In this document: positions 7,949-19,753 of the stretch, one piece after another
Numbering within the stretch: position 1 is the first letter of the stretch
Layout of the letters: each line of letters opens with the position of its first letter
Assembly: GCF_000716605.1 (NCBI RefSeq)
Contig: NZ_JNXE01000015.1
Span: 124,001-188,000, forward strand
DNA length: 64,000 nucleotides
Direction of reading: 5' to 3'
DNA from: Streptomyces sp. NRRL F-525
GTDB lineage: Bacteria > Actinomycetota > Actinomycetes > Streptomycetales > Streptomycetaceae
The notes under the pieces: generated by a model
What the model saw: the letters and a program-made list of their open reading frames with translations, nothing else
Databases searched by the model: none
What the model was told of the DNA's origin: nothing
Made by a program: the position numbers and the translations under genes

Positions 7949-8685
7949 GTGACGCGAACGGCACCAACGGAGCCGACCCGGAGCAGGATCCGGGCGCCTC
8001 CAACCTCCCCGGCCCGCGCGGCGAGGGCGAGGAGATCCGCGTCCAGCGCGGCATGTTCGGCGCCAACAACGGTGGCGACACCTCCGGTTACGGCGGCCTG
8101 GTCCGCTCGGTCCGCCTGCCGGGCGAGGCGAGCCGGCCCTACGGCGGCTGGTTCGACGAGGTCGCCGACGAGCTGGAGGGCGCCCTGGAGGAACAGGGCC
8201 TGCTGCCCGGCAACGCGATCGAGAAGACGGTCGTCGACCGCGACGAACTCACCTTCCACGTCGAACGCGAGCACCTGGTCCGCGTCGCCCAGACCCTGCG
8301 CGACGACCCGGCCCTGCGCTTCGAACTCTGCACCGGCGTCAGCGCGGTCCACTACCTGCACGACAAGGGCCGCGAGCTGCACGCCGTCTACCACCTGCGC
8401 TCGATCACCCACAACCGGCTGATCCGCCTCGAAGTCAGCGCCCCGGACAGCGATCCGCACATCCCGTCCCTGGTCCCGGTCTATCCGACCAACGACTGGC
8501 ACGAGCGCGAGACGTACGACTTCTTCGGGATCGTCTTCGACGGTCACCCGGCCCTGACGCGGATCATGATGCCGGACGACTGGCAGGGCCACCCGCAGCG
8601 CAAGGACTACCCGCTCGGCGGCATCGCCGTCGAGTACAAGGGCGCCCAGATCCCGGCTCCGGACCAGCGGAGGTCGTACTCGTGA
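7945..8685 (+). CDS. nuoC: NADH-quinone oxidoreductase subunit C
   Basis: The 246-residue hydrophilic subunit has the 30-kDa signature [17 protein letters not shown] followed by RKDYPLGG. It forms part of the connecting module around NuoD and NuoB. The first 60 residues are a Gly/Asp-rich extension that seems disordered. GTG start overlaps nuoB; the stop overlaps nuoD by 4 bp. It is separate from nuoD, unlike the fused nuoCD of enterobacteria. Confidence 0.96.
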   Translation: MSDANGTNGADPEQDPGASNLPGPRGEGEEIRVQRGMFGANNGGDTSGYGGLVRSVRLPGEASRPYGGWFDEVADELEGALEEQGLLPGNAIEKTVVDRDELTFHVEREHLVRVAQTLRDDPALRFELCTGVSAVHYLHDKGRELHAVYHLRSITHNRLIRLEVSAPDSDPHIPSLVPVYPTNDWHERETYDFFGIVFDGHPALTRIMMPDDWQGHPQRKDYPLGGIAVEYKGAQIPAPDQRRSYS

Positions 8686-10019
8686 GCACGCAGTCAGCAT
8701 CCGCCTCCGCAGCTTCGGCGCGCGAGACCACCGAGGGCACCGTATATACGGTCACCGGTGGCGACTGGGACGAGGTCGTCCAGTCCGCGGCCAAGGCCGA
8801 CGACGAGCGCATCGTCGTCAACATGGGGCCCCAGCACCCCTCCACGCACGGTGTGCTCCGTCTCATCCTGGAGATCGACGGCGAGACGGTCACCGAGGCC
8901 CGCTGCGGCATCGGCTACCTGCACACCGGGATCGAGAAGAACCTCGAGTACCGAACGTGGACGCAGGGCACCACGTTCGTGACGCGCATGGACTACCTGA
9001 CGTCCTTCTTCAACGAGACCGCCTACTGTCTCGCCGTCGAGAAACTCCTCGGCGTCGAGGAGCAGATCACCGAGCGGGCGAAGATCATCCGGGTGCTCCT
9101 GATGGAGCTGAACCGGATGTCCTCCCACCTGGTGTGCATCGCCACCGGCGGCATGGAGCTCGGCGCCACCACGATCATGATCTACGGATTCCGCGATCGT
9201 GAAATGATTCTCGACATCTACGAGCTCATCACGGGCCTGCGGATGAACCACGCGTACATCCGCCCCGGCGGACTCGCCCAGGACCTGCCGCCCGGCGCGG
9301 TGGACCAGATCCGCGAGTTCGTGAAGAAGATGAAGAAGAACCTCCCCGAGTACGACAAGCTCGCCACCGGGAACCCCATCTTCAAGGCCCGTATGCAGGA
9401 CGTCGGTTACCTCGACCTGGCCGGCTGCATGGCCCTCGGTGCCACCGGCCCGATCCTGCGCTCCACCGGCCTGCCGCACGACCTGCGTAAGGCGCAGCCG
9501 TACTGCGACTACGAGACGTACGACTTCGACATCCCGACCGCGGACACCTGCGACTCCTACGGCCGCTTCCTCATCCGCCTGGAGGAGATGCGCCAGTCGC
9601 TGAGGATCGTCGAGCAGTGCCTGGACCGGCTGCAGCCCGGCCCGGTCATGGTCGCCGACAAGAAGATCGCCTGGCCCGCCCAACTCGCGCTCGGGCCGGA
9701 CGGGTTGGGCAACTCGCTCGACCACATCAAGCAGATCATGGGCACCTCCATGGAGGCCCTGATCCACCACTTCAAGCTGGTGACCGAAGGCTTCCGCGTG
9801 CCGCCGGGACAGGCGTACGCGGCGGTCGAGTCGCCCAAGGGCGAACTCGGGGTGCACGCCGTGTCCGACGGAGGCACCCGCCCCTACCGGGTCCACTTCA
9901 GGGACCCGTCCTTCACCAACCTTCAGGCCATGGCGGCGATGTGCGAGGGCGGCCAGGTCGCCGACGTCATCGTCGCCGTCGCGTCCATCGACCCCGTGAT
10001 GGGAGGCGTCGACCGGTGA
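8682..10019 (+). CDS. nuoD: NADH-quinone oxidoreductase subunit D
   Basis: The 445-residue 49-kDa subunit lines the quinone pocket with NuoB. Diagnostic motifs are [13 protein letters not shown], the [12 protein letters not shown] region, and the C-terminal DPVMGGVDR. About 40 extra residues precede the core. GTG start; the stop overlaps nuoE by 4 bp. Confidence 0.97.
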   Translation: MSTQSASASAASARETTEGTVYTVTGGDWDEVVQSAAKADDERIVVNMGPQHPSTHGVLRLILEIDGETVTEARCGIGYLHTGIEKNLEYRTWTQGTTFVTRMDYLTSFFNETAYCLAVEKLLGVEEQITERAKIIRVLLMELNRMSSHLVCIATGGMELGATTIMIYGFRDREMILDIYELITGLRMNHAYIRPGGLAQDLPPGAVDQIREFVKKMKKNLPEYDKLATGNPIFKARMQDVGYLDLAGCMALGATGPILRSTGLPHDLRKAQPYCDYETYDFDIPTADTCDSYGRFLIRLEEMRQSLRIVEQCLDRLQPGPVMVADKKIAWPAQLALGPDGLGNSLDHIKQIMGTSMEALIHHFKLVTEGFRVPPGQAYAAVESPKGELGVHAVSDGGTRPYRVHFRDPSFTNLQAMAAMCEGGQVADVIVAVASIDPVMGGVDR

Positions 10020-10867
10020 CCACCAGTTCTTCGGAGCAGGGCGTCAGTCTGGGCATGCCCCAACTGCCCGCGCCCGCCTACCCGGACGACGTCCGGGCCC
10101 GGCTGGAGGCCGACGGGCGGGAGATCATCGCCCGCTACCCGGACTCCCGCTCGGCCCTCCTGCCGTTGCTGCATCTCGTGCAGGCGGAGGAGGGTCATGT
10201 CACGCGCACGGGACAGCAGTTCTGCGCGAACCTGCTCGACCTGACGACGGCCGAGGTCGCCGCCGTGGCGACCTTCTACTCCATGTACCGGCGCCGGCCG
10301 AGCGGTGACTACCAGGTCGGGGTCTGCACCAACACCCTGTGCGCGGTGATGGGCGGCGACGCGATCTTCGAGTCCCTCCAGGAGCACCTGGGCGTCGGCA
10401 ACGGTGAGACCACCGACGACGGCAAGGTCACCCTGGAGCACATCGAGTGCAACGCGGCCTGCGACTTCGCGCCGGTGGTGATGGTCAACTGGGAGTTCTT
10501 CGACAACCAGACCCCGGCCAGCGCCCGGCGCCTCGTGGACGACCTGCGGGCGGGCGCTCCGGTGGAGCCCACGCGCGGGGCGCCGATGTGCACCTTCAAG
10601 GAGACCGCGCGGATCCTCGCCGGCTTCCCCGACGAGCGGCCAGGGGCCGTCGAGGCGAGCGGCGGTGCGGGACCCGCGTCGCTGGTGGGCCTCCGCCTGG
10701 CCAGGGGAGAGACCGCACCCGCGCGCGTGGTCCATCCGCGGGGCTCCGGTGCGCCGCAGGACACGTCGCCGACGACCGAGCACCTCAGTTCGCACGATGC
10801 GCCGCAGGACACGTCGGCCTCCGACCCCGCCCACCCGGCGGGGCCTGTCGCCGAGGAGGGGGAGTGA
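10016..10867 (+). CDS. nuoE: NADH-quinone oxidoreductase subunit E with long C-terminal tail
   Basis: NuoE holds 2Fe-2S cluster N1a next to the NADH/FMN subunit. Of its 283 residues the first 190 form the thioredoxin-like domain, with ligands in [12 protein letters not shown] (C-x4-C) and [10 protein letters not shown] (C-x3-C). The remaining roughly 90 residues are a Pro/Ser/Thr/Asp-rich tail containing APQDTS twice. The GTG at 10016 overlaps the nuoD stop; earlier in-frame starts lie inside nuoD. The stop overlaps nuoF by one base. The tail is longer than in most bacteria. Confidence 0.95.
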   Translation: MTTSSSEQGVSLGMPQLPAPAYPDDVRARLEADGREIIARYPDSRSALLPLLHLVQAEEGHVTRTGQQFCANLLDLTTAEVAAVATFYSMYRRRPSGDYQVGVCTNTLCAVMGGDAIFESLQEHLGVGNGETTDDGKVTLEHIECNAACDFAPVVMVNWEFFDNQTPASARRLVDDLRAGAPVEPTRGAPMCTFKETARILAGFPDERPGAVEASGGAGPASLVGLRLARGETAPARVVHPRGSGAPQDTSPTTEHLSSHDAPQDTSASDPAHPAGPVAEEGE

Positions 10868-12213
10868 TGACCTTGGCACCCGAACTGAAAGACCACAGCC
10901 CCGAGAAGCTGCTCGCACCCGTGCTGTCGGCCTTCTGGGACGAGGACGAGTCCTGGACTCTGGACACGTACCGAAGGCACGAGGGATACGAGGGGCTCCG
11001 CAAGGCGCTCGCGATGTCGCCGGACGACCTCATCGCGTATGTGAAGGACTCCGGTCTGCGCGGTCGCGGTGGCGCCGGCTTCCCCACCGGAATGAAATGG
11101 CAATTCATTCCCCAAGGGGATGGAAAACCGCACTATCTAGTTGTCAACGCCGACGAGTCGGAGCCCGGGACGTGTAAGGACATCCCGCTCCTGTTCGCGA
11201 ACCCGCATAGCCTCATCGAGGGCATTGTCATCGCGTGTTATGCCATCAGGTCGTCGCATGCCTTCATCTATCTGCGTGGTGAAGTCGTCCCCGTATTGCG
11301 GCGGTTGCACGAGGCCGTGCGCGAGGCGTACGACGCGGGCTTCCTCGGCGAGAACATCCTGGGCAGCGGGCTCGACCTCCAGCTCACCGTGCACGCGGGT
11401 GCTGGCGCGTACATCTGCGGTGAGGAGACCGCGCTGCTCGACTCGCTCGAAGGCCGCCGTGGTCAACCGCGGCTCCGTCCCCCTTTCCCTGCGGTCGCGG
11501 GCCTCTATGCGTGCCCGACTGTTGTGAATAACGTCGAGTCGATCGCGTCAGTTCCCGCCATTCTGCAAAAAGGCAAGGAATGGTTCAGGTCGATGGGCAG
11601 CGAGAAGTCCCCGGGCTTCACGCTCTACTCGCTCAGCGGCCATGTCACCAGTCCCGGTCAGTACGAGGCGCCGCTCGGCATCACACTCCGTCAGCTGCTC
11701 GACATGAGCGGCGGGATGCGGGCCGGACATCGCCTCAAGTTCTGGACGCCGGGCGGGTCTTCCACGCCGATGTTCACCGACGAGCACCTCGACGTCCCTC
11801 TTGACTACGAAGGAGTCGGTGCCGCGGGTTCCATGCTCGGCACCAAGGCTCTGCAATGTTTCGACGAGACGACCTGCGTGGTGCGTGCCGTCACCCGCTG
11901 GACCGAGTTCTACGCCCACGAGTCCTGCGGCAAGTGCACACCGTGCCGCGAAGGGACGTACTGGCTCGTGCAGTTGCTGCGCGACATCGAGGCCGGCAAG
12001 GGCTCGATGTCCGACCTCGACAAGCTGAACGACATCGCCGACAACATCAACGGCAAGTCCTTCTGCGCCCTCGGCGACGGTGCCGCCTCGCCGATCTTCT
12101 CCTCGCTCAAGTACTTCCGCGAGGAGTACGAGCAGCACATCACGGGCCGGGGCTGTCCCTTCGACCCGGCCAAGTCCACGGCCTGGGCCGACCGCACGGA
12201 GGTGAACGCATGA
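10867..12213 (+). CDS. nuoF: NADH-quinone oxidoreductase subunit F
   Basis: NuoF binds NADH and FMN and passes electrons to the iron-sulfur chain. The 448-residue protein contains the nucleotide-binding [13 protein letters not shown], the FMN region [14 protein letters not shown], and the 4Fe-4S ligands [12 protein letters not shown] plus a later Cys in SFCALGDG. Codons at about 11088-11150 and 11515-11585 are unusually rich in A/T third positions (AAA, CAA, CTA, AAT), unlike the rest of the operon. Start overlaps the nuoE stop; its own stop overlaps nuoG by 4 bp. Confidence 0.96.
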   Translation: MTLAPELKDHSPEKLLAPVLSAFWDEDESWTLDTYRRHEGYEGLRKALAMSPDDLIAYVKDSGLRGRGGAGFPTGMKWQFIPQGDGKPHYLVVNADESEPGTCKDIPLLFANPHSLIEGIVIACYAIRSSHAFIYLRGEVVPVLRRLHEAVREAYDAGFLGENILGSGLDLQLTVHAGAGAYICGEETALLDSLEGRRGQPRLRPPFPAVAGLYACPTVVNNVESIASVPAILQKGKEWFRSMGSEKSPGFTLYSLSGHVTSPGQYEAPLGITLRQLLDMSGGMRAGHRLKFWTPGGSSTPMFTDEHLDVPLDYEGVGAAGSMLGTKALQCFDETTCVVRAVTRWTEFYAHESCGKCTPCREGTYWLVQLLRDIEAGKGSMSDLDKLNDIADNINGKSFCALGDGAASPIFSSLKYFREEYEQHITGRGCPFDPAKSTAWADRTEVNA

Positions 12214-14738
12214 CGGTACAGCAGTCGACTAGCGGCTCCGCCGCGGGCTCACGCTCCTCCGGAGGGGGCGAAGCGGCGGTCCCGCCCGAGGATCTCGTCT
12301 CGCTGACGATCGACGGCGCCGAGATCAGCGTGCCCAAGGGCACCCTGGTCATCCGCGCCGCCGAGCAACTCGGCATCGAGGTCCCCCGGTTCTGCGACCA
12401 TCCCCTCCTCGACCCGGTCGGCGCCTGCCGCCAGTGCATCGTCGAGGTCGAGGGCCAGCGCAAACCGATGGCGTCCTGCACGATCACGTGCACGGACGGC
12501 ATGGTCGTCAAGACCCAGCTCACCTCTCCGGTCGCGGAGAAGTCGCAGCACGGCGTGATGGAACTGCTCCTCATCAACCACCCGCTGGACTGCCCGGTCT
12601 GTGACAAGGGCGGCGAGTGCCCCCTGCAGAACCAGGCGATGTCCCACGGCAACGCCGAGTCCCGCTTCGAGGGCCGGAAGCGGACCTACGAGAAGCCCGT
12701 CCCGATCTCCACCCAGGTGCTCCTGGACCGCGAGCGCTGCGTGCTGTGCGCGCGCTGCACCCGCTTCTCGAACCAGATCGCGGGCGACCCGATGATCGAG
12801 ATGGTCGAGCGGGGCGCGCTCCAGCAGATCGGCACCGGTGAGGGCGACCCCTTCGAGTCGTACTTCTCCGGGAACACCATCCAGATCTGCCCGGTGGGCG
12901 CGCTGACCTCGGCGGCGTACCGATTCCGCTCCCGCCCCTTCGACCTGGTCTCCACGCCGTCGGTGTGCGAGCACTGCGCCGGGGGCTGCGCGACCCGCAC
13001 CGACCACCGGCGCGGCAAGGTCATGCGGCGCCTGGCCGCCGTGGACCCCGAGGTCAACGAGGAGTGGGTCTGCGACAAGGGGCGCTTCGGCTTCCGGTAC
13101 GCGCAGCAGCGCGACCGGCTGCAGACGCCCCTGGTGCGCAACGCGGACGGTGTCCTGGAGCCCGCGTCCTGGCCGGAGGCCCTGGAGGCCGCCGCCCAGG
13201 GCCTGTCGGCGGCGCGCGGCCGCACCGGTGTCCTGACCGGCGGCCGCCTCACCATCGAGGACGCCTACGCGTACAGCAAGTTCGCGCGCGTGGCCCTCGA
13301 CACCAACGACATCGACTTCCGCGCGCGCGTGCACAGCAGCGAGGAGGCCGACTTCCTGGCCGCCCGGGTCGCAGGGCGCGGCCGGGACCTCGACGGCAAC
13401 GGCGTCACGTACACATCCCTGGAGAAGGCGCCCGCCGTCCTGCTGGTCGGGTTCGAATCCGAGGAGGAGGCGCCCGGCGTCTTCCTCCGGCTGCGCAAGG
13501 CCTCGCGCAAGCACGGGCAGCGGGTGTTCTCGCTGGCCACCCACGCCACGCGCGGACTGGAGAAGGCGGGCGGCATCCTGCTGCCGGCCGCTCCCGGCAC
13601 CGAGACCGAGTGGCTGGACGCGCTCGCCAGCGGGGTCGGCCTTGAGAATGACGGCGCCAGCGCCTCCGAAGCGCTGCGCGCCGAGGGCGCGGTGATCGTC
13701 GTAGGCGAGCGGCTGGCCGCCGTCGCCGGGGGCCTCACCGCCGCCGTACGGGCCGCGTTCGCGACCGGGTCCCGGCTGGTGTGGATTCCGCGCCGGGCCG
13801 GGGAACGGGGGGCGATCGAGGCGGGCGCGCTGCCGTCGCTGCTGCCGGGCGGGCGTCCGGCCACCGACCCACGCGCGCGTGAGGAGGTCGCCGTCGCCTG
13901 GGGCGTCGCCGAACTCCCGCACCGCTACGGCCGCGACGCCGGCCAGATCGTCGAGGCCGCCGCCGGGGGTGAACTCCGGGCGCTGCTCGTCGCCGGTGTG
14001 GAGCCGGGCGACCTGTCCGACCCGGCACGCGCGCGTGCGGCACTTCACGAAGTCGGCTTCCTGGTGTCGCTCGAACTGCGGCCCAGCGAGGTCACCGAAC
14101 ACGCGGATGTCGTCCTCCCGGTCGCGGCGGTCGCCGAGAAGGCGGGCGCCTTCCTCAACTGGGAGGGCCGGGTCCGCTTCTTCGACGCCGCGCTCAAGCC
14201 CGACCAGATGACCCGCACCCTCGCCCCGACCGACGCGCGCGTCCTGCACATGCTGGCCGACGCGATGGACGTACACCTGGGTCTGCCCGATCTGCGCACC
14301 ACGCGCGCGGAGTTGGACCGGCTGGGTGCCTGGGACGGGCCGCGGGCCACCGATCCGCTGGAGACCGCGGGCGTGCTGCCCCGGCCGGCCGCCGGGGAGG
14401 CCGTGCTCGCCGGGCACCGGCTGCTGCTCGACCAGGGCGCGCTCCAGGAGGGCGACGAAGCACTCGCCGGCACCCGGCACGCAGCCCACGCGCGCGTGTC
14501 GGCCGCCACGGCCGCCGAGGCGGGCGTCAAGGACGGCGACGCGCTCGCCGTGACCGGCGGCGCCGGAACCGTCGAACTCCCGCTGCGGATCACCGAGATG
14601 CCCGACCGCGTGGTCTGGCTCCCGCTGAACTCCACCGGCGGGGGCGTCGCCTCCGACACCGGGGCGCTGCCCGGCGCACTCGTCCGCATCGGCCCGGCCA
14701 CGCTCGCGGGCGAGGCCCCCAAGGAGGTGGAGGCATGA
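12210..14738 (+). CDS. nuoG: NADH-quinone oxidoreductase subunit G
   Basis: The 842-residue largest peripheral subunit has an N-terminal 2Fe-2S ferredoxin domain (Cys in [18 protein letters not shown]), 4Fe-4S ligands in [14 protein letters not shown] and [11 protein letters not shown] with Cys of ICPVGAL, and a molybdopterin-oxidoreductase-like region. It also keeps the extra N7 cluster motif C-x2-C-x3-C-x27-C (CEHCAGGC to WVCDKG), absent from many complex I enzymes. The first 30 residues are Ser/Gly-rich. Start overlaps nuoF, stop overlaps nuoH. Confidence 0.95.
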   Translation: MTVQQSTSGSAAGSRSSGGGEAAVPPEDLVSLTIDGAEISVPKGTLVIRAAEQLGIEVPRFCDHPLLDPVGACRQCIVEVEGQRKPMASCTITCTDGMVVKTQLTSPVAEKSQHGVMELLLINHPLDCPVCDKGGECPLQNQAMSHGNAESRFEGRKRTYEKPVPISTQVLLDRERCVLCARCTRFSNQIAGDPMIEMVERGALQQIGTGEGDPFESYFSGNTIQICPVGALTSAAYRFRSRPFDLVSTPSVCEHCAGGCATRTDHRRGKVMRRLAAVDPEVNEEWVCDKGRFGFRYAQQRDRLQTPLVRNADGVLEPASWPEALEAAAQGLSAARGRTGVLTGGRLTIEDAYAYSKFARVALDTNDIDFRARVHSSEEADFLAARVAGRGRDLDGNGVTYTSLEKAPAVLLVGFESEEEAPGVFLRLRKASRKHGQRVFSLATHATRGLEKAGGILLPAAPGTETEWLDALASGVGLENDGASASEALRAEGAVIVVGERLAAVAGGLTAAVRAAFATGSRLVWIPRRAGERGAIEAGALPSLLPGGRPATDPRAREEVAVAWGVAELPHRYGRDAGQIVEAAAGGELRALLVAGVEPGDLSDPARARAALHEVGFLVSLELRPSEVTEHADVVLPVAAVAEKAGAFLNWEGRVRFFDAALKPDQMTRTLAPTDARVLHMLADAMDVHLGLPDLRTTRAELDRLGAWDGPRATDPLETAGVLPRPAAGEAVLAGHRLLLDQGALQEGDEALAGTRHAAHARVSAATAAEAGVKDGDALAVTGGAGTVELPLRITEMPDRVVWLPLNSTGGGVASDTGALPGALVRIGPATLAGEAPKEVEA

Positions 14739-16105
14739 GCCCGTACCCGTACCTCGCTGCCGAAGACCTCTCGATGTTCGGCCGCGACCCCTGGTGGCTG
14801 GTCGTCGTCAAAGCGGTGTTCTGCTTCGCGTTCCTGATGATCACCGTGCTGTTCTCGATCGTCTGGGAACGCAAGGTCGTCGCCTGGATGCAGCTGCGCA
14901 TCGGCCCCAACCGGCACGGCCCCTGGGGCATGCTCCAGTCGCTCGCCGACGGCGTGAAGCTGATGCTCAAGGAAGACCTGATCGTCAAGCGCGCGGACAA
15001 GCTGATCTACATCCTCGCGCCGATCATCGCGGCCATCCCGGCCTTCATGGCGATCGCGGTGATCCCCTTCGGGCCCGCCGACAACGAGGTGTCGATCTTC
15101 GGCCACCGCACCACGATGCAGTTGACCGACCTCCCGATCGCGATGCTCTACATCCTCGCGGTCGCCTCGGTCGGCATCTACGGCATCGTGCTTGCCGGTT
15201 GGAGCTCCGGCTCCACCTACCCGCTGCTCGGCGGTCTGCGCTCCTGCGCCCAGATGATCTCCTACGAGATCGCGATGGGCGCGGCGTTCGCCTCGGTGTT
15301 CCTCTACTCCGGGTCGATGTCCACGTCGACGATCGTTGAACAACAGCACGACCGCTGGTACATCATCCTGCTGCCGGTCTCCTTCATCATCTACATCATC
15401 ACGATGGTCGGCGAGACCAACCGCGCCCCCTTCGACATGCCGGAGTCCGAGGGCGACCTGGTCGGCGGCTTCAACACCGAGTACTCGTCCATCAAGTTCG
15501 CGCTCTTCATGCTCGCCGAGTACGTGAACATGGTGACGGTCTCCGCGGTGTCGACCACGCTCTTCCTGGGCGGCTGGCGGGCCCCGTGGCCGATCAGCTC
15601 CTTCTGGGAGGGCGCGAACCACGGCTGGTGGCCGATGCTCTGGTTCGTCATCAAGGTCCAGCTGCTGCTGTTCTTCTTCATCTGGCTCCGCGGCACCCTC
15701 CCGCGCGTGCGCTACGACCAGTTGATGAAGCTCGGCTGGAAGGTCCTCATCCCGGTCTCCGTGGTCTGGCTGATGCTCGTCGCGACCGTACGGACCCTGA
15801 AGAACGAGAACTACGACTTCGCCGACATCGCCCTCTACATCGGCGGCGGTGTGCTCGTCCTGCTGTTGCTGTCCTTCATCGCGGACATGTTCCGCCAGAA
15901 GGCCAAGGACGACGCGCAACTGGCCGAGGAACCCGCCGGGTTCGACGCGATGGCGGGCGGATTCCCCGTACCGCCGCTGCCCGGACAGGAGTTGCCACCG
16001 GTGCCTCGACGCCCCTCGCGCCGCGAGCGGGAGTTGATTGTCAGTGGTGGGTCGGACACTGGCAGTGACGGATCTCTGGATGGAAAGGAGGCGTCCGATG
16101 GCTGA
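14735..16105 (+). CDS. nuoH: NADH-quinone oxidoreductase subunit H
   Basis: The 456-residue membrane subunit joins the peripheral and membrane arms and forms part of the quinone channel. It has about eight membrane segments and the conserved [17 protein letters not shown] and [19 protein letters not shown] loops. The final 70 residues are a hydrophilic Pro/Arg/Ser-rich tail beyond the usual end. Start overlaps nuoG by 4 bp; the 3' end overlaps nuoI by 8 bp. Confidence 0.97.
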   Translation: MSPYPYLAAEDLSMFGRDPWWLVVVKAVFCFAFLMITVLFSIVWERKVVAWMQLRIGPNRHGPWGMLQSLADGVKLMLKEDLIVKRADKLIYILAPIIAAIPAFMAIAVIPFGPADNEVSIFGHRTTMQLTDLPIAMLYILAVASVGIYGIVLAGWSSGSTYPLLGGLRSCAQMISYEIAMGAAFASVFLYSGSMSTSTIVEQQHDRWYIILLPVSFIIYIITMVGETNRAPFDMPESEGDLVGGFNTEYSSIKFALFMLAEYVNMVTVSAVSTTLFLGGWRAPWPISSFWEGANHGWWPMLWFVIKVQLLLFFFIWLRGTLPRVRYDQLMKLGWKVLIPVSVVWLMLVATVRTLKNENYDFADIALYIGGGVLVLLLLSFIADMFRQKAKDDAQLAEEPAGFDAMAGGFPVPPLPGQELPPVPRRPSRRERELIVSGGSDTGSDGSLDGKEASDG

Positions 16106-16700
16106 GGAGCCCAAGGAGACCAAACCCGGTTTCCAGAACCCCGTGGCCGGCTTCGGCGTGACCTTCAAGGCCATGTTCAAGAAGCGGCTGACCGAGCAGT
16201 ACCCGGAGCAGGAGAAGACCACAGCCCCCCGGTTCCACGGACGGCACCAGCTCAACCGCCATCCGGACGGCCTGGAGAAGTGCGTCGGCTGCGAGCTGTG
16301 CGCCTGGGCCTGCCCCGCCGACGCCATCTACGTGGAGGGTGCCGACAACACCGACGAGGAGCGCTACTCGCCGGGCGAGCGGTACGGCCGCGTCTACCAG
16401 ATCAACTACGCCCGCTGCATCCTGTGCGGCCTGTGCATCGAGGCGTGCCCCACGCGCGCGTTGACGATGACCAACGAGTTCGAGCTGGCCGACACGAGCC
16501 GCGCGAACCTCATCTACACCAAGGAACAGCTGCTGGCCGGCCTTGAAGACACCATGGTCGACAGCCCGCACGCCATCTACCCGGGTATGGACGAACAGGA
16601 CTACTACCGGGGCCTGGTGACGGAGGCCGCACCCGGCACGGTGCCCCAAGTGGCCGTCTCCAAGGGCGAGAAGCCGAAGGAAGAGGGGGTGGAGGCATGA
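16098..16700 (+). CDS. nuoI: NADH-quinone oxidoreductase subunit I
   Basis: The 200-residue ferredoxin-like subunit carries clusters N6a and N6b in two canonical 4Fe-4S motifs, [12 protein letters not shown] and [12 protein letters not shown]. The ATG at 16098 is chosen because a strong AAAGGAGG lies about 7 bases upstream; the longer in-frame start at 16038 has no such site and lies within nuoH. Stop overlaps nuoJ by 4 bp. Confidence 0.96.
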   Translation: MAEEPKETKPGFQNPVAGFGVTFKAMFKKRLTEQYPEQEKTTAPRFHGRHQLNRHPDGLEKCVGCELCAWACPADAIYVEGADNTDEERYSPGERYGRVYQINYARCILCGLCIEACPTRALTMTNEFELADTSRANLIYTKEQLLAGLEDTMVDSPHAIYPGMDEQDYYRGLVTEAAPGTVPQVAVSKGEKPKEEGVEA

Positions 16701-17542
16701 GCGCGCAGCTCGCCGCCGCCTACTCCACCTCCACCGGCGAGGCCTTCCAGTTCTGGGTCCTCGGCACGGTCGCGGTGATCGGCGCCCTGTCCACCATCCT
16801 CATGAGGAGGGCGGTGCACAGCGCGCTCTCCCTCGCCGGGACCATGATCATCCTGGCGGTCTTCTACCTCGCCAACGGCGCCTACTTCCTGGGCATCGTG
16901 CAGATCGTCGTCTATACCGGCGCGATCATGATGCTGTTCCTCTTCGTGGTGATGCTGGTCGGCGTCACGGCCGCCGACTCCCTGACGGAGACCATCAAGG
17001 GCCAGCGCTGGCTGGCCCTTCTCTGTGGGCTCGGCTTCGGCGTCCTGCTGTTCGCGGGCATCGGCAACGCCTCGCTCACGCAGTTCGACGGCCTGAGCAC
17101 GGCCAACGCCAACGGCAACGTGGAGGGCCTGGCCGCCCTCATCTTCACGAAGTACGTGTTCGCCTTCGAAATCACCGGCGCCCTGCTGATCACGGCCGCC
17201 GTCGGCGCCATGGTGCTCACGCACCGCGAGCGCACCGAGCGGCCCAAGACCCAGCGCGAGCTGTCCGAGCAGCGCGTCCGCGAGGGCAAGCACGTCCCGC
17301 CGCTCCCCGCCCCGGGCGTCTACGCCCGGCACAACGCGGTGGACATCGCGGGCCTGCTCCCCGACGGCACCCCGTCCGAGCTCACGGTCAGCAAGACGCT
17401 CCGTGACCGCGGCCAGATCCGCGACGTGTCCAGCGAGGCACTCAACGACCTGCGGGCCCTGGAGCAGCGGGCCGAGGAGCGCCTGGAGCGCACCGAGATC
17501 GAGCCGGCGAACCTCAAGCGGACCGAGGAGGCGTCGAAGTGA
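16697..17542 (+). CDS. nuoJ: NADH-quinone oxidoreductase subunit J
   Basis: The membrane part (first 180 of 281 residues) has five hydrophobic segments and the conserved [20 protein letters not shown] helix, whose pi-bulge links quinone chemistry to proton pumping. The last 100 residues are a charged tail of Arg/Glu/Lys, longer than in enterobacteria and likely cytoplasmic. Start overlaps nuoI; stop overlaps nuoK. Confidence 0.95.
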   Translation: MSAQLAAAYSTSTGEAFQFWVLGTVAVIGALSTILMRRAVHSALSLAGTMIILAVFYLANGAYFLGIVQIVVYTGAIMMLFLFVVMLVGVTAADSLTETIKGQRWLALLCGLGFGVLLFAGIGNASLTQFDGLSTANANGNVEGLAALIFTKYVFAFEITGALLITAAVGAMVLTHRERTERPKTQRELSEQRVREGKHVPPLPAPGVYARHNAVDIAGLLPDGTPSELTVSKTLRDRGQIRDVSSEALNDLRALEQRAEERLERTEIEPANLKRTEEASK

Positions 17543-17838
17543 ACCCCGTCAACTACCTCTATCTCTCCGCCCTGTTGTTCACGATCGGCGCCACCGGCGT
17601 GCTGATCAGGCGGAACGCGATCGTCGTGTTCATGTGCATCGAGCTGATGCTCAACGCCTGCAACCTCGCGTTCGTCACCTTCTCCCGGATGCACGGCAAC
17701 CTCGACGGTCAGGTCATCGCCTTCTTCACGATGGTCGTCGCCGCCGCGGAGGTCGTGGTCGGGCTCGCGATCATCGTGTCGCTGTTCCGTTCCCGCCACT
17801 CGGCCTCGGTCGACGACGCCAGCCTGATGAAGCTCTGA
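17539..17838 (+). CDS. nuoK: NADH-quinone oxidoreductase subunit K
   Basis: The 99-residue protein has three membrane helices, with conserved buried Glu in [15 protein letters not shown] and in [13 protein letters not shown], both needed for proton transfer in complex I. The length is standard for the family. GTG start overlaps the nuoJ stop by 4 bp; 14 bp separate it from nuoL. Confidence 0.96.
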   Translation: MNPVNYLYLSALLFTIGATGVLIRRNAIVVFMCIELMLNACNLAFVTFSRMHGNLDGQVIAFFTMVVAAAEVVVGLAIIVSLFRSRHSASVDDASLMKL

Positions 17839-17852
17839 GGGGTCGCTGAATC

Positions 17853-19748
17853 GTGGAGAACCTGATTGCGCTGCTGGTAGCGGCGCCTCTGCTCGGAGCG
17901 GTCGTCCTGCTGTGCGGCGGCCGGCGGCTCGATGCCGTCGGCCACTGGATCGGCACGATCCTCTCGTCCGCCTCCTTCGTGATCGGTGTCGTCCTCTTCA
18001 CCGACCTGCTGGGGAAGAACGCCGAGCACCGGACGCTCATGCAGCACCTGTGGACCTGGGTCCCCGTCGAGGGCTTCCAGGCGGACGTCACCTTCCGCCT
18101 CGACCAGCTGTCGATGACCTTCGTCCTGCTGATCACCGGTGTCGGCTCGCTGATCCACCTGTACTCGGTCGGGTACATGGAGCACGACGAGCGCCGCCGC
18201 CGCTTCTTCGGCTATCTGAACCTGTTCCTCGCGGCGATGCTGATCCTCGTCCTCGCCGACAACTACCTTCTGCTGTACGTCGGTTGGGAAGGCGTCGGTC
18301 TCGCTTCCTACCTGCTGATCGGCTTCTGGCAGCACAAGCCCAGCGCGGCCACCGCCGCCAAGAAGGCCTTCCTGGTCAACCGGGTCGGCGACATGGGCCT
18401 GTCGATCGCCATCATGCTGATGTTCACGACGTTCGGGACCTTCGCCTTCGGCCCGGTCCTCAGCCACGTCGGTGACGCCTCCGAGGGCAAGCTCACGGGC
18501 ATCGCCCTGATGCTGCTGCTCGCCGCCTGCGGCAAGTCCGCCCAGGTGCCGCTGCAGTCCTGGCTCGGCGACGCGATGGAAGGCCCGACCCCGGTCTCGG
18601 CCCTCATCCACGCGGCGACCATGGTGACCGCGGGCGTGTACCTGATCGTCCGCTCCGGAGCGATCTTCAACGCGGCCCCGGACGCGCAGCTCGTCGTCAC
18701 CGTCGTCGGCGCCGTCACGCTCCTGTTCGGTGCGATCGTCGGTTGCGCGAAGGACGACATCAAGAAGGCACTCGCCGGTTCGACCATGTCGCAGATCGGC
18801 TACATGGTGCTCGCCGCGGGCCTCGGCCCCATCGGCTACGTCTTCGCGATCATGCACCTGGTGACGCACGGCTTCTTCAAGGCCGGGCTCTTCCTCGGCG
18901 CCGGTTCGGTCATGCACGGCATGAACGACGAGGTCGACATGCGCAAGTACGGGGGCCTCCGGAAGTACATGCCGGTCACCTTCGTCACCTTCGGCCTCGG
19001 CTACCTCGCCATCATCGGTTTCCCGGGCCTGTCCGGCTTCTTCTCCAAGGACAAGATCATCGAGGCGGCCTTCGCGAAGGGCGGCGCCGAGGGCTGGATC
19101 CTCGGCGGCGCGGCCCTGCTGGGCGCGGCCATCACGGCGTTCTACATGACGCGCGTGATGCTGATGACCTTCTTCGGCGAGAAGCGCTGGCAGCCCGACG
19201 AGAACGGCAACGAGCCGCACCCGCACGAGTCCCCGAGGACGATGACGATCCCGATGATCGTGCTGGCCTTCGGATCGGTCTTCGCCGGCGGCATCTTCGG
19301 CATCGGCGACCGCTTCCTGCACTGGCTGGAGCCCATCACCGGCCACGAGGAGGGCAACTCCCCGGTCAGCGCCCTGACGGTCACCCTGGCCACCATGGTC
19401 GTCCTGGTCATCGGCGTCGGGATCGCCTGGGCGCAGTACGGCCGCAAGCCGGTCCCGGCCGTCGCCCCGCGCGGCTCGCTGCTCACCCGGGCCGCCCGCC
19501 GCGACCTCCTCCAGGACGACTTCAACCACGTCGTCCTGGTGCGCGGCGGCGAGCACCTCACCCGCTCCCTGGTCTACGTCGACCACACCCTGGTCGACGG
19601 CGTCGTCAACGGCACGGCGGCCTCCATGGGCGGCCTCTCCGGAAGGCTGCGCAAACTGCAGAACGGCTATGCGCGGTCGTACGCGGTCTCGATGTTCGGC
19701 GGTGCGGCCATCCTCGTCGCCGCGACCCTGCTGATGAGGGCGGTCTGA
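17853..19748 (+). CDS. nuoL: NADH-quinone oxidoreductase subunit L
   Basis: The 631-residue Mrp-antiporter-like proton channel is the distal membrane subunit. It shows [15 protein letters not shown], the antiporter core [21 protein letters not shown], and a long C-terminal amphipathic region ending in a final membrane helix, as expected for the lateral helix. GTG start 14 bp after nuoK, with GAGGGGTCGCT upstream. Confidence 0.97.
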   Translation: MENLIALLVAAPLLGAVVLLCGGRRLDAVGHWIGTILSSASFVIGVVLFTDLLGKNAEHRTLMQHLWTWVPVEGFQADVTFRLDQLSMTFVLLITGVGSLIHLYSVGYMEHDERRRRFFGYLNLFLAAMLILVLADNYLLLYVGWEGVGLASYLLIGFWQHKPSAATAAKKAFLVNRVGDMGLSIAIMLMFTTFGTFAFGPVLSHVGDASEGKLTGIALMLLLAACGKSAQVPLQSWLGDAMEGPTPVSALIHAATMVTAGVYLIVRSGAIFNAAPDAQLVVTVVGAVTLLFGAIVGCAKDDIKKALAGSTMSQIGYMVLAAGLGPIGYVFAIMHLVTHGFFKAGLFLGAGSVMHGMNDEVDMRKYGGLRKYMPVTFVTFGLGYLAIIGFPGLSGFFSKDKIIEAAFAKGGAEGWILGGAALLGAAITAFYMTRVMLMTFFGEKRWQPDENGNEPHPHESPRTMTIPMIVLAFGSVFAGGIFGIGDRFLHWLEPITGHEEGNSPVSALTVTLATMVVLVIGVGIAWAQYGRKPVPAVAPRGSLLTRAARRDLLQDDFNHVVLVRGGEHLTRSLVYVDHTLVDGVVNGTAASMGGLSGRLRKLQNGYARSYAVSMFGGAAILVAATLLMRAV

Positions 19749-19753
19749 TACCG

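Noticed and set aside
12249..14489. Long open frame (746 codons) antisense to nuoG
   Set aside because: It mirrors nuoG, has Arg/Gly/Val-rich composition without any fold, and no ribosome site. GC-rich third positions create such false frames.
14045..16327. Long antisense frame across nuoG-nuoI
   Set aside because: Composition is His/Asp/Arg/Gln-rich with no domain; the plus-strand genes are certain.
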